From a virus: a DNA stretch of 39,982 nucleotides. Where the stretch lies: the IMG/VR virus record IMGVR_UViG_3300027486_000009, positions 1 to 39,982 of that record; one strand, 5' to 3'. Every line of letters begins with the position of its first letter. Position 1 is the first letter of the stretch. Made by a program: the position numbers and the translations under genes. The notes under the pieces were generated by a model, which was not told where the DNA came from, did not search any database, and worked only from the letters and a program-made list of their open reading frames with translations. Positions 1 through 9,459 of the stretch are shown here, one piece after another.

Positions 1-254
1 AAGAAGTTATTACCCGTTTGGGTAAGAACGGTAAGTTATTAATTGTTGGGACGAGAATTGCCACGCAAGATTTCTATAAAGAGTTACGTGACCCAAAGTA
101 TTGGTCAGGCGGTAAGTGTCCTTTTACGTACATGGGCATGCCTGCTGTTTTGGAGTATAGTGAAAAGCCAGATGACTGGGTTACTCTTTGGCCGAAGTCA
201 GACCTACCGTGGGACGGGGATGACGAAACCCCAGACGAGCAAGGACTCTTTCCC
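1..254 (+). repeat. Left copy of diverged terminal overlap inside terL
   Basis: Bases 1-254 align with 39726-39982. The first 28 bases are identical, then differences are mostly at third codon positions. Ten of 84 encoded residues differ, and the right copy has one extra codon near its end. The reading frame is the same in both, so this is homologous terL sequence and not a classical identical terminal repeat. Confidence 0.9.
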
Positions 255-1088
255 AAGTGGGATGGACAAGCCCTTGCCAAAAGACGCGGAGAAGTAACTC
301 CCACTACATGGGCTTTGGTTTACCAGCAGGAGGATGTCGCAGAAGATTCTATCTTCCCACCCGCCCTGGTTCAAGCCTGTATCAAAGGAACACGTAAGCG
401 TGGTATCTTGAAACCAGGCGCGGTGGGACATCCGACTCAGGTTGAGGGATACACCATCATTGGTTTTGACCCTGCTATGGCAGGTAATGCAGCATTTGTT
501 GCTGTTACTTATAACAGGTCAGATTCTAAAATATACGTTTTAGACTGCATTAATATGGGAGACCCTACTCCGCAAAAGATTCGTAACACAATCGAAGAGT
601 TGGTTTTAAAGTATAAACCACAAGAGTTTCGTGTTGAGATTAACGCTCACCAGAAAGCCTACTCTCTAGATGATGATTTGCGTCAATGGCTATCCTCCTA
701 TGGAGTACGCCTAGAAGCGCACCACACAAATAAAAACAAGTGGGATACAAACTTTGGTGTTGCATCTATGTCAACACTGTTTGGAACCATGCGAGATAAT
801 AAGTTCCAAGGCAATAACACTATTGAAATTGCATCTACTGATGGTTCAGAGGGCATGAAAGCATTAGTGCAGCAGTTGATTACATGGAAAGCAAATACCC
901 GTGGCAAGACCGACTGTGTTATGGCGCTATGGTTTGCGGTTATTCGCGCTAGAGAGTTTATGCAACAAACCTCATACATGAAGCGATACACCGAAAACCG
1001 CTGGACTACAAGAGCCCAGATGAATAGACGTGTATCAGTTAATTTAGACGAAGCCTTTGCAGAGCAATGGGCTGAGAACTACGGATAG
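3..1088 (+). CDS. terL: Terminase large subunit, C-terminal part (partial, 5' end outside window)
   Basis: The reading frame is open from base 3, so the TTG at 18 is not the real start; this is the 3' part of the gene that begins at 38930. It holds the end of the packaging ATPase (motif III-like KLLIVGTR) and an RNase H-like headful nuclease. Seen nuclease acidic motifs are GFDPAMAG, VEINAHQ and KTDCVMALW. In the family the ATPase pumps DNA through the portal and the nuclease cuts concatemers. Joined with the 38930 copy the protein would be about 627 aa, a usual TerL length. The first 254 bp are a diverged homologue of 39726-39982. The portal gene lies just downstream, as is typical. Confidence 0.9.
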   Translation, partial: EVITRLGKNGKLLIVGTRIATQDFYKELRDPKYWSGGKCPFTYMGMPAVLEYSEKPDDWVTLWPKSDLPWDGDDETPDEQGLFPKWDGQALAKRRGEVTPTTWALVYQQEDVAEDSIFPPALVQACIKGTRKRGILKPGAVGHPTQVEGYTIIGFDPAMAGNAAFVAVTYNRSDSKIYVLDCINMGDPTPQKIRNTIEELVLKYKPQEFRVEINAHQKAYSLDDDLRQWLSSYGVRLEAHHTNKNKWDTNFGVASMSTLFGTMRDNKFQGNNTIEIASTDGSEGMKALVQQLITWKANTRGKTDCVMALWFAVIRAREFMQQTSYMKRYTENRWTTRAQMNRRVSVNLDEAFAEQWAENYG

Positions 1089-1097
1089 GAATATAAA

Positions 1098-1337
1098 ATG
1101 CCAGTACCATTAATAGCAGCCGCAGCAGCGGCAGCAGCGGCAAGAATTGCAGCAAAAAAAATAGCACAACGAGCAGTAGGTGGCATTACAGGTGCTGGTG
1201 CTAAAAGCATTAACAAAGTTTACAAACAAATGGGTCCTACAAAATCTCAAAAAGATACTATGAGACATGAGATTCGTATTGACCAAGAAAAATTAGCCGC
1301 AAAACAATATAAAGAACACTTAAAAAAGTTTAAATAA
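1098..1337 (+). CDS. Small basic alanine-rich protein, unknown function
   Basis: This is a 79-aa protein starting at ATG 1098, nine bases after the terminase stop, with GGA upstream as a weak ribosome site. Residues 6-16 are almost pure alanine, and the rest is rich in lysine and could form a basic helix. I do not recognise a family. Its place between terminase and portal is where phages often encode small packaging or connector accessory proteins, but nothing in the sequence proves that role. Confidence 0.7.
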   Translation: MPVPLIAAAAAAAAARIAAKKIAQRAVGGITGAGAKSINKVYKQMGPTKSQKDTMRHEIRIDQEKLAAKQYKEHLKKFK

Positions 1338-1362
1338 TTTTTAATTAACCGTTAGGAAACCA

Positions 1363-3105
1363 ATGGCATTATCTATAGAACAGGTTGCTGCACGGGTTGA
1401 GTCCCTAAAGCACCGCTCTTCAGAGCGTGATAGTCGTCAGCAAGACGTGCTATCCGTTCGCAAAGGAAACATTTCTGAAGTTTATCCAGAGTTCTTTCCT
1501 GAAGGTGTAGATGCAAATGTAGTTGCTAACTTTATTGACATTGTTGCCCGTGACTTATCAGAGGTAATGGCACCATTGCCAGCAGTTAACTGCTCTGCTG
1601 TTAATGCTGCAAAAGATAATGCTCGCAGATTTGCAGATACACGCACACGTATTGCTAGCAATTATTTTTTCCATTCAGAATTACAAGTACAGATGTATAC
1701 AGGCGCAGACTGGTACATCACATTTGGATTCGTTCCTTTCATAATTGAATTGGACGATGAAGCAGGCATACCACGTATTCGCATAGAAAGTCCTATCGGG
1801 GCTTACCCAGAGTTTGACCGCTATGGACGTTGTATTGCTTTTGCTAAACGCTACTCACTATCACTTGGAGAATTGGTTAGCCAGTTCCCTGAGTTTGAAT
1901 ACCAACTGTTAGGACGTGATGGTTACGACCAGAACCTTAATACACAGATGGATATTATTCGTTACTACGATAAGGACCAATCAGTAATTTTTGTTCCTTC
2001 ACGTAATAACTTAATTTTGTCACAGGCTAAAAATCCTATTGGCAAGATGATGGTAGTAGTAGCACGCCGTCCCTCTGTAGACGGCGAAATGCGTGGACAG
2101 TTTGATGATGTTCTTGGTATTCAGTTGCTTCGCAATCGTTTTGCATTACTTGCAATGGAAGCAGCAGAGAAGTCAGTTCAATCACCAATCGTAGTTCCAG
2201 GCGATGTACAGGAGTTTGAGTTTGGTGGAGATGCGGTTATCCGCACTAACTCACCAGCAGGAGTACGACGTGTCGAACTTCCAATTCCAGCAGGTGCATT
2301 TACAGAACAACAGGTTCTTCAACAAGAACTACGTATGGGTACACGTTACCCAGAATCTCGTACTGGAAATCTTGATGCATCAATTATTACGGGACAGGGT
2401 GTTCAGGCACTCATGGGTGGTTTTGATACACAAGTTAAATCAGCACAGGCTATCTTTGCCTCTGCTCTTAAGAATGTTATTTCTCTTTGCTTTGAGGTTG
2501 ATGAAAAGTTTTACAACTTTGAAAAGACAATTCGTGGCGTAGATGCGGGAGCACCATACGCCGTTGACTATTTACCATCAAAGAATATCAAGGGTGACTA
2601 CTCAGCAGATGTCCGTTATGGAATGCTGGCTGGTCTTAACCCAGCGCAGGGACTTATCTTTATGTTACAGGCCCTTGGCGGTAAATTAATTTCTAAGGAT
2701 TTAGCACAACGTGAACTTCCATTTGGAATTAACGTAACTCAGGAACAAGAAAAGATTGAAGTAGAAGAAATGCGTAACGCATTAGTCTCTTCATTACAGG
2801 CAAGTGCACAAGCAATTCCACAGTTAATTGCTTCAGGCGGGGACCCAACTACTATCGTTAAGCAGATTGCTGATGTCATTCGACTTCGCCAATCTGGTAA
2901 GTCTATTGAAGACTCTATTAACGATGTATTCGCTCCAGAAGAATTACCTGCTGCTGGTGCACCTATGGTTGAGCAACCGTCCCCTGCTCCCGCCGCGCCA
3001 GCAGCAGGCGCTCCTGAAGCACCAGCGTCACTTCAATCTTTATTCTCTAGCCTTAGTGCCAGCGGTAGAGCAAGTGGTGGAGCAAGAACTGTAACGCGAC
3101 AATAA
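1363..3105 (+). CDS. Portal protein
   Basis: This 580-aa protein follows terminase and precedes the protease and capsid genes. Length and position fit a phage portal, the dodecameric ring at one capsid vertex through which DNA is packaged and released. The body is mixed alpha/beta with no membrane segment. The last 60 or so residues (about 520-580) are a proline/alanine-rich and then Ser/Gly-rich tail, probably flexible. The ATG at 1363 is preceded by TTAGGAAACC. I assign it on context and overall composition rather than on a diagnostic motif. The alternative is a fused connector protein, which I think unlikely. Confidence 0.8.
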   Translation: MALSIEQVAARVESLKHRSSERDSRQQDVLSVRKGNISEVYPEFFPEGVDANVVANFIDIVARDLSEVMAPLPAVNCSAVNAAKDNARRFADTRTRIASNYFFHSELQVQMYTGADWYITFGFVPFIIELDDEAGIPRIRIESPIGAYPEFDRYGRCIAFAKRYSLSLGELVSQFPEFEYQLLGRDGYDQNLNTQMDIIRYYDKDQSVIFVPSRNNLILSQAKNPIGKMMVVVARRPSVDGEMRGQFDDVLGIQLLRNRFALLAMEAAEKSVQSPIVVPGDVQEFEFGGDAVIRTNSPAGVRRVELPIPAGAFTEQQVLQQELRMGTRYPESRTGNLDASIITGQGVQALMGGFDTQVKSAQAIFASALKNVISLCFEVDEKFYNFEKTIRGVDAGAPYAVDYLPSKNIKGDYSADVRYGMLAGLNPAQGLIFMLQALGGKLISKDLAQRELPFGINVTQEQEKIEVEEMRNALVSSLQASAQAIPQLIASGGDPTTIVKQIADVIRLRQSGKSIEDSINDVFAPEELPAAGAPMVEQPSPAPAAPAAGAPEAPASLQSLFSSLSASGRASGGARTVTRQ

Positions 3106-3120
3106 TCTAAGGAGGGGACA

Positions 3121-3693
3121 ATGACAACATTAGTAGCAATTCAAGGTAATGGTTGGGCAGCAGTAGGTTGTGATTCCCGTTCATCTGGTGATGATGGTCG
3201 TTGTATGGAACTTGCAACACATAAGATTATTGAAAACAACGGAGTTTTAATTGCAGGTTCAGGGGCAAGCCGTGGCTCTAACATTTTACAGTTTGGGTGG
3301 AAAGCACCTAAGCCACGTGTAACAGATGATTTAGATGTATTCATGACTCAGACATTTATACCAGAAATGCGTAAATTGTTTATAGATTCTGGTTATGATA
3401 TGAAAGAAGACGGGGATGCAGCAGCACATGATTCGCAATTTCTTGTTGTCGTTCGTGGAGTTATTTATCCTATCTTTGAAGATTATTCTTGGGATAGGGA
3501 TATGCGTGGTATTTACTGTGCTGGGTCTGGTGCTGATATTGCTCTTGGTGCCATTGAGGCTTTTGCTGCAAGTAGAAAACAAACTACGCCAAAGGTGGCA
3601 GAGTTAGATATTAGAATGGCGATTAACATCGCTTCACGTTGGGATATTCACACGGCTGAACCAGTCATAGTGAAAGTACAACATGCAAAATGA
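3121..3693 (+). CDS. Proteasome-beta/HslV-like Ntn hydrolase, candidate prohead protease
   Basis: The 190-aa protein starts MTTLVAIQGNGW. After Met removal its N-terminus would be Thr-Thr, as in mature HslV and 20S beta subunits. Counting Thr as 1, Asp17 and Arg19 fall in GCDSR exactly where the family has them, and HKI gives a Lys at 34, one residue from the canonical Lys33. AGSGAS (45-50 in the ORF) matches the conserved Gly47 region. GSGADIALGAIEA (135-147) matches the beta-subunit GSG loop, and Asp175/Thr178 sit where the family has Asp166/Ser169. There is no propeptide, as in HslV. The ribosome site AGGAGGGG precedes ATG. It lies right after the portal, the usual slot for a head maturation protease. 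Its role as that protease is inference; interference with the host proteasome is an alternative. Confidence 0.85.
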   Translation: MTTLVAIQGNGWAAVGCDSRSSGDDGRCMELATHKIIENNGVLIAGSGASRGSNILQFGWKAPKPRVTDDLDVFMTQTFIPEMRKLFIDSGYDMKEDGDAAAHDSQFLVVVRGVIYPIFEDYSWDRDMRGIYCAGSGADIALGAIEAFAASRKQTTPKVAELDIRMAINIASRWDIHTAEPVIVKVQHAK

Positions 3694-3959
3694 GTAAAAC
3701 ATTTAGAGACAAAATTGAAGAAGCACTAAGAATCCTTATAGAAGAGGATGAGAAGGGGACTGATTACATCTGCGTCAATTGGTTGTTAATAACCGAATGG
3801 GCAGACTACGAAGGGTCCCGCTATTTACACACAGAAGTTAGTGAAGCCATGACACCATGGAATGCCTATGGCATGATGAAGATGGCTCAAGAATATAACA
3901 GCGAAGTGTTAGGCACTAAGGCTGAAATTATTGATGACAAAGAAGAGGATGATGAATGA
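3690..3959 (+). CDS. Small acidic protein, unknown function
   Basis: This is an 89-aa protein whose ATG overlaps the stop of the protease-like gene by four bases (ATGA), so the two are translationally coupled. It ends in a strongly acidic tail (residues 80-89 mostly Asp/Glu). It has two Trp-containing segments but no cysteine pairs or membrane span. I do not recognise a family. The coupling suggests it is made together with the protease and may act in head assembly, which is inference only. Confidence 0.75.
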   Translation: MSKTFRDKIEEALRILIEEDEKGTDYICVNWLLITEWADYEGSRYLHTEVSEAMTPWNAYGMMKMAQEYNSEVLGTKAEIIDDKEEDDE

Positions 3960-4372
3960 TAACAGAATCTGGCGGACGTGGCGGTTACAAGAAGCCTTCT
4001 AATCCAACACCAGTTTCACTTCCTGGTGCTCTTTCTAGTCGTACTGATGGCTCTCCTACACAGGCTGCTACATACATTCCTGGTTTACCATACGGAGAAG
4101 GCGAACAAACATACAGTAATCAAACAGCAGCACCTATGGCTGGTACTCCTTATGATGCACTTCCAGCACAACCAGTATCTTTAGATACACCAACACAGTA
4201 TCCAGATGAGCCAGGAACTGCTGGCATTGACCGTGGTCCTGGAGGCGGTTCAGAACTTCTTGCTGGTATGCCAAAGCCAAAGCCAAACCCAATGGACACT
4301 CTTAAGAAAGTAAATCTCTTTGATGATTCTGGAGAAGCAGAATTAATCTTAATGAACTTCTTCACTAGTTAG
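3956..4372 (+). CDS. Pro/Gly-rich protein, probable minor virion or assembly protein
   Basis: The 138-aa protein overlaps the previous stop by ATGA. Residues 1-105 are rich in Pro, Gly, Ser and Thr and look disordered. The C-terminal 30 residues (from about 108) form a more ordered segment ending NFFTS. No catalytic motif or membrane segment is visible. It is followed after eight bases by the 1692-aa virion-type protein. Low-complexity proteins of this sort in head operons are often minor structural or chaperone-like partners. Function is not established. Confidence 0.7.
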   Translation: MITESGGRGGYKKPSNPTPVSLPGALSSRTDGSPTQAATYIPGLPYGEGEQTYSNQTAAPMAGTPYDALPAQPVSLDTPTQYPDEPGTAGIDRGPGGGSELLAGMPKPKPNPMDTLKKVNLFDDSGEAELILMNFFTS

Positions 4373-4380
4373 GATACTTA

Positions 4381-7300
4381 ATGCGCGTTTTAAAACCCAT
4401 AGTCGCAGAAATGTCTCCGAACCTTTACTCAGCGGCACAACGAGCAAATCTTTTACCTGAAGAACAGAACCAACTTGAGCAAATGAGTTGGGCTGTTAAG
4501 AAGAATAAAGAACTTACTCGTATGAACTCAGCAGATGCTCGCAAGGTATTTGAGAGTCTTGACCCTGATGCACAAGAGGGATTAAAGTTTTTTTATAAAG
4601 ATGCTGACTACATGCAAGCACCACCAGATTTTGGTGACCGTGCTGTTGGTGCATTAAAGTTTGCTGGCAAAACTGTTGCTAGTCCTTTGATTGCAGTCTT
4701 TAAAGTTGCTGGTGCTTACAACCGTGCTATCAATACGCCATACTTGGTGGGCCGTCAAGTAGCACAGGGCGAGAATATCTTTAGTGCTAACGTTTGGTCT
4801 GATGCTTGGAACGGTACAGATGTCTACGATAACGGTGCTTTAAAAGAAGCAACAGACCGTTTTGGTAAAGCAAATGTATATATTGCAAAAGGATTGCTAG
4901 CAGGTAAGCGTCCAGGAGAAATCCTAGAAGCATATGGAGAACTTACTCCTGAGATTGCTAAAGCCTTTGAGGTTGCATTTAATGAACCAGAAGAGTTTAA
5001 GCAAGTTTTAGATGCAACCAAGTACGCACAGGTTTCTTTAGGTCGTGACGTTGCACGTATGCTAGATACCAAGCCACCAAAAAATGGTGCGCTTGCTGGT
5101 GACTACATTGACGGAACAACTAAGAACATCTCTGGCGTTATTGATTTTGCATACCAGATTGTAATTGACCCATTTACTTGGATTACTGGTGGTGCATCTG
5201 GTGCTGCTAGAAAAGGTTCTCAGTTAGCGCAGATGGTTACTGATGCTGCTCAGTCAGGAAATGTTGGCTATGGAGTATCCCGTGCTTTTAAAGATAAGGG
5301 AGTGCAGACTCTTTGGAATGACCAACTTGGTCCAGCCATTGAGAAGTTGTCTAAGGCAGAGACGGTTGCAGAGCGTGCAAAGATTCGCCGTGCAATTGGT
5401 AAGTTAACTCCTGGCTACAACAATGATGAAGCAATTGCTTTCTTGGAAAGAAACAAAGTCTTTAATGCAGATGAAGCCGAAAAGGTTTTTAGTGATGCAG
5501 AAAATACTTATTTGCTTTTATCTGGTCGTGTAGATGGTATTACCTATCGCCGTAATGGTATAGCCGTTGCTCGTACTAATCGCCGTTTGAGTGATGGATT
5601 TAATAACATGCTTGATTCTGTTTTTAACAAAACAGTATCTAAGCAAAACATTGATGAGTTTAACGCTAAAGGCGAAGAGGCTTTTGATATTTTATTAAAG
5701 TCTGGTGAAAACTCAGACAAGGCTTTTAACCCAAACATTACAGACCTTGTAAAAATTGAAGATGACATCAAGGGTCTCAAGCGCATTGCGCTTAAGGCTG
5801 GTCGTCTTGCAGCACGAAACCCAGCAGGTCAGCAGATTCTTATTGGTGAAGAAGCAGTCAAGACAATTGACACAGTAAGACTTGTTGCACGACAGGTTGT
5901 TAATCGTGACATGGCTGATTTTATTGCTCAAAAGTTTTTGCGTTCCTCTGAAGATGAGCAAGTAGTTATTGTTCGTAATCTATACGCAGCAGTTATGCAG
6001 CGTGCAGGTTTGGCTGGAGACCCTAACGGCGAAAAGTTAATGCATGATATTCTTAAAAGAACTCTTAATGAACGTGCTGGTTTTACAACTACAGTTAAGA
6101 CTGAGATTGATGCACCTTTTTCAAAGGTAATGAGCAAGAATGCTGTTAAGTATGAGAATGAAACGCCACTACTTGCAGGTTCTTCTGCAATTCAGCCATC
6201 TCAGTTAGCAGGAGCCATTGCTCCGCTACCTTATGAGCAGATTGCACTTGAGGCTAATACAATTCGTTCAAAGAAAAACCTACTAGTTGCTGCAATGGGT
6301 ACTCCTAACAGCAAACTTGCTAAGGATTTTGTAGACTTTTGGTCTATTTTTACTTTGTTCCCACGTTTAGGTGTACGTTCAGCCATTGATGAAGGTTTTA
6401 TGTATGCATTAACAGCCCCAGCAAGAGATTTACTTGACTTTACTAAGGGTGTTGGACGTAAGTTAAACAAGTCTGGTATGGCATACACAGCATCTAATGC
6501 ATCTCAAGGCCCTATTGCAGAACTTTTAAGAAAAAGTTTTAAAAGAAACCCAGCAGACTTGCTTGGAATTGAAGCACGTAATGAAATTATTGAAGCAATT
6601 GCTAAGCGTGAAAAAGTTTCTATTGCCGAAGTTAGCCATCTTAAGATTAATCAAGAGATTGCTGAAAGAGCAAATGTATTTATTCGCAATTTAGACCCTG
6701 CTGAGCGTGATTACTGGACACAGGCTATGGTCTATCACCCAGATTTGCTCAACTCAATGGCACAGTCTATTGCTGCTCGCACAACCCTTGGTGGAAAACT
6801 AGACCAAGAGATTATTGCTGAGCAGTTAAACATTAGTAAGTTAACTGAAGCCCTTAATACAATTGGTAAAGAAGCAACTGGCAAACGATTTAAGTTTGGT
6901 AAGTATCAAGAGATTGAAGTAGACAAACTACGTGCTGCTGGTGATGATTTTGTTACCCTTGCTCACTATGATAACTGGTTTATCCGCTTTGCTACTCCAC
7001 GCCAACACGGTAAGTTAAAACTACCAGGGCAATACAGGGTATCTCCTGCAGTTGCATTTTTTGCAAACAATGGACTTGAGACTCCAGATGATTTAGTCCG
7101 TGCAGTAGATGGAATGATGACTCGTCTAGGTATGACTAAGGAGAATGAGTTCTGGAAGGTTGCAGATGAAGCGCAACCAGCACTCAAGAAGTTTCTTTCA
7201 TACTTTGGAGATACAGTTTACTGGCGTCAAAAGGGATTAGGTGATGAAGACATTGCCCAAATTTACTTTGAGCGCATGCTTATGGATTTACGCGATAACT

Positions 7301-9459
7301 TCCATGGTGGTCCACGTTTATATAACAAAGAACTAATGGACACAGTTAAGACAAACTATGAAAAGTTGTTAATCATCCAGGATGAAACAGGCCGTGCCAT
7401 TAACGACAAGTGGATGAAGGCTGCTAATCAAATTAGCATCGAAGAGTTTGCGGATGTAACAAAAGGATTCCAACCAACTGGTTATATTAATACACGTGTT
7501 GAGTTTCCAGACTTTACGGATGTAGAGACAGCATGGAAGCGTAGCGGTAACAACATGATGGAACTTATGGACCGTCAAGTTAACGGTATTCTACGTAGTC
7601 CTGTTGTTAATATATCTTATCTGCACCTACGTAAGAACTATTCTGGTATTGAACGAGAGTATGCAGATAACATAGTTAAGAAAGCATTACGCGATAATCC
7701 TGATAGTTATGGTTTGCCTTGGCAAAAAGCGCAACTAGAACGCCGTGCTACAGAGTTGGCTGAAAAAAGATTTACAGAATTAGCAATGGAAGAAGCAGCA
7801 GACACAGTACTAAAGTTTGCTGATAACCCAGGAATCCGTTCTAATTTTGCGGTATCTGTTCGCACAGTTGGTCGTTTCTACCGTGCAACAGAGGACTTTT
7901 ATCGCCGTATCTACCGTCTTAAAGATGTAGCACCACGGGTTCTTTACCGTATGCGCCTAGCGCATCTTGGTTTAAATGCTAGCGGTATGTTCTATGAGGA
8001 CAGCGAAGGTGCACCATACATCATGATGCCTATGGATAATATTATCTTTAAGGCAACAGATACTACTATTCGTACTCTTACTGGTAATACAGATAGTGAG
8101 TACAAGCAGCCTTTGTTTAATGACTTTACTATGAAGTTAACTTTGGCTAACCCATCCTTTTCACCAGAAGCGGGTCTACCTACATTCTCTGGTCCTATTG
8201 CAGCATTAAGCGCTATTGGTATACGTAATATACTAGGAACAGTAGATAGTCCTGCAATTCAAAAGGTTGGTCAAGAAATTGACAACATGGCCCTTGGCCC
8301 AATTGGAGACAACATTGATATTGCTAGAGCGATTATCCCGTCTACTCTTCTCAAGATTTACCAAACCTTACCCGTCAACGAAAAGTCCAGACAAGAAGTA
8401 ACAGCAGCACAGCAAGCAATTGCATACAATGCTGCTAATGGTAAGTATCTAGAGCCTAATGCTACAGATGAAGAGAAGTATAAGTACATAAAGAACATAC
8501 GTATCTCAGCACATAATGTGATGGTAATGCGTTCAGTTCTAGGACTTATCTCACCAGTTGCTCCTACAGTTCAGGAATCTCAAGGAGTTCCTTCGTATCT
8601 ACTAGACGTAGGAATCACAGGATTGCGTAATGAGTTCTGGGATATTTATGAGGCTGTCTATAAGAAGTATGGCGATGATGTTCAAGACCCATACGAGCAG
8701 GCACTTGTTATTTTTACTGGTAAGTATCCAGGAAAGATTGCTTATACAGTAGCCCGTGATACCAAGCAGACTAAAGTTCTTATCTCTAAAACTGGAGATA
8801 TGAAGAACTGGTCTTTGGCTAATAAGAAGTTTATTGATACTTATGGCGAATCTGCTTACATCTTTGGTCCTCATACTGGTGACTTTAATGCTGGTGTGTA
8901 TAACTGGATGCAGGCATCAGGACTGCTAGAGGATAAGAAACTAGAACAGTACTACGATGATGTATTAGTTGCTGAAGATAAGCAGAAATACTTTGATGTA
9001 GCATCATGGGAAAAGCAGTCATTGGCTACTGAAACCCGTATATCTGAGCGTAAGTTTATTATTGATTCTGCAACTACTGCTCGTAAACAATTACTTGCTT
9101 CTAATCCATTATTGCTAGGTGCTATTACTGGTGGTGGTAATGAAATTGCAACTGAAGAGCGCATGCTTCGCAGCCTAAAGCAAGTAGTTGTTGATAACTC
9201 TGATGCTGTTTCTTCTGGAACAAAGATGAAGTTAAAGGTTGCTATTCAGGCAATGGAAGATTTTATTGCCCTTGCTAATGATGAAGAAGTACGTGGTTTG
9301 TATAATGCATCTCAGATTAAACGTGATACACGCACAAGTGTAGAGGCTCTTCTTAGCCAACTTGGTAGCCAGGATTACGCAATTAAAGAAGCAACAAAAG
9401 CAATATTCAATTCAATCTTGAAATACTATTCAAGAGATACTTATAGCGCGAGGGTGTAA
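4381..9459 (+). CDS. Giant 1692-aa protein, probable internal virion/ejection protein
   Basis: This is the largest gene, one seventh of the window. The protein is mostly helical in appearance with many charged Ala/Glu/Lys-rich stretches. It has no classical Walker, zinc or lysozyme motif that I could find and no N-terminal signal. Residues about 80-105 and 240-265 are more hydrophobic. It sits between portal and scaffold and is coupled to the next gene by TAATG. In podoviruses, proteins of this size (for example T7 gp16) are stored in the head and ejected with DNA. With no tape-measure gene found, an ejection or internal core role is the best guess. The TTA at the previous stop is followed by ATG 4381, but the ribosome site is weak (AGGATACTT). 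Confidence 0.75.
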   Translation: MRVLKPIVAEMSPNLYSAAQRANLLPEEQNQLEQMSWAVKKNKELTRMNSADARKVFESLDPDAQEGLKFFYKDADYMQAPPDFGDRAVGALKFAGKTVASPLIAVFKVAGAYNRAINTPYLVGRQVAQGENIFSANVWSDAWNGTDVYDNGALKEATDRFGKANVYIAKGLLAGKRPGEILEAYGELTPEIAKAFEVAFNEPEEFKQVLDATKYAQVSLGRDVARMLDTKPPKNGALAGDYIDGTTKNISGVIDFAYQIVIDPFTWITGGASGAARKGSQLAQMVTDAAQSGNVGYGVSRAFKDKGVQTLWNDQLGPAIEKLSKAETVAERAKIRRAIGKLTPGYNNDEAIAFLERNKVFNADEAEKVFSDAENTYLLLSGRVDGITYRRNGIAVARTNRRLSDGFNNMLDSVFNKTVSKQNIDEFNAKGEEAFDILLKSGENSDKAFNPNITDLVKIEDDIKGLKRIALKAGRLAARNPAGQQILIGEEAVKTIDTVRLVARQVVNRDMADFIAQKFLRSSEDEQVVIVRNLYAAVMQRAGLAGDPNGEKLMHDILKRTLNERAGFTTTVKTEIDAPFSKVMSKNAVKYENETPLLAGSSAIQPSQLAGAIAPLPYEQIALEANTIRSKKNLLVAAMGTPNSKLAKDFVDFWSIFTLFPRLGVRSAIDEGFMYALTAPARDLLDFTKGVGRKLNKSGMAYTASNASQGPIAELLRKSFKRNPADLLGIEARNEIIEAIAKREKVSIAEVSHLKINQEIAERANVFIRNLDPAERDYWTQAMVYHPDLLNSMAQSIAARTTLGGKLDQEIIAEQLNISKLTEALNTIGKEATGKRFKFGKYQEIEVDKLRAAGDDFVTLAHYDNWFIRFATPRQHGKLKLPGQYRVSPAVAFFANNGLETPDDLVRAVDGMMTRLGMTKENEFWKVADEAQPALKKFLSYFGDTVYWRQKGLGDEDIAQIYFERMLMDLRDNFHGGPRLYNKELMDTVKTNYEKLLIIQDETGRAINDKWMKAANQISIEEFADVTKGFQPTGYINTRVEFPDFTDVETAWKRSGNNMMELMDRQVNGILRSPVVNISYLHLRKNYSGIEREYADNIVKKALRDNPDSYGLPWQKAQLERRATELAEKRFTELAMEEAADTVLKFADNPGIRSNFAVSVRTVGRFYRATEDFYRRIYRLKDVAPRVLYRMRLAHLGLNASGMFYEDSEGAPYIMMPMDNIIFKATDTTIRTLTGNTDSEYKQPLFNDFTMKLTLANPSFSPEAGLPTFSGPIAALSAIGIRNILGTVDSPAIQKVGQEIDNMALGPIGDNIDIARAIIPSTLLKIYQTLPVNEKSRQEVTAAQQAIAYNAANGKYLEPNATDEEKYKYIKNIRISAHNVMVMRSVLGLISPVAPTVQESQGVPSYLLDVGITGLRNEFWDIYEAVYKKYGDDVQDPYEQALVIFTGKYPGKIAYTVARDTKQTKVLISKTGDMKNWSLANKKFIDTYGESAYIFGPHTGDFNAGVYNWMQASGLLEDKKLEQYYDDVLVAEDKQKYFDVASWEKQSLATETRISERKFIIDSATTARKQLLASNPLLLGAITGGGNEIATEERMLRSLKQVVVDNSDAVSSGTKMKLKVAIQAMEDFIALANDEEVRGLYNASQIKRDTRTSVEALLSQLGSQDYAIKEATKAIFNSILKYYSRDTYSARV

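Noticed and set aside
18-20. TTG as start of the left terminase fragment
   Set aside because: The frame is open upstream to base 3 and aligns codon by codon with the interior of the right-end terL copy, so the real start lies outside the left edge.
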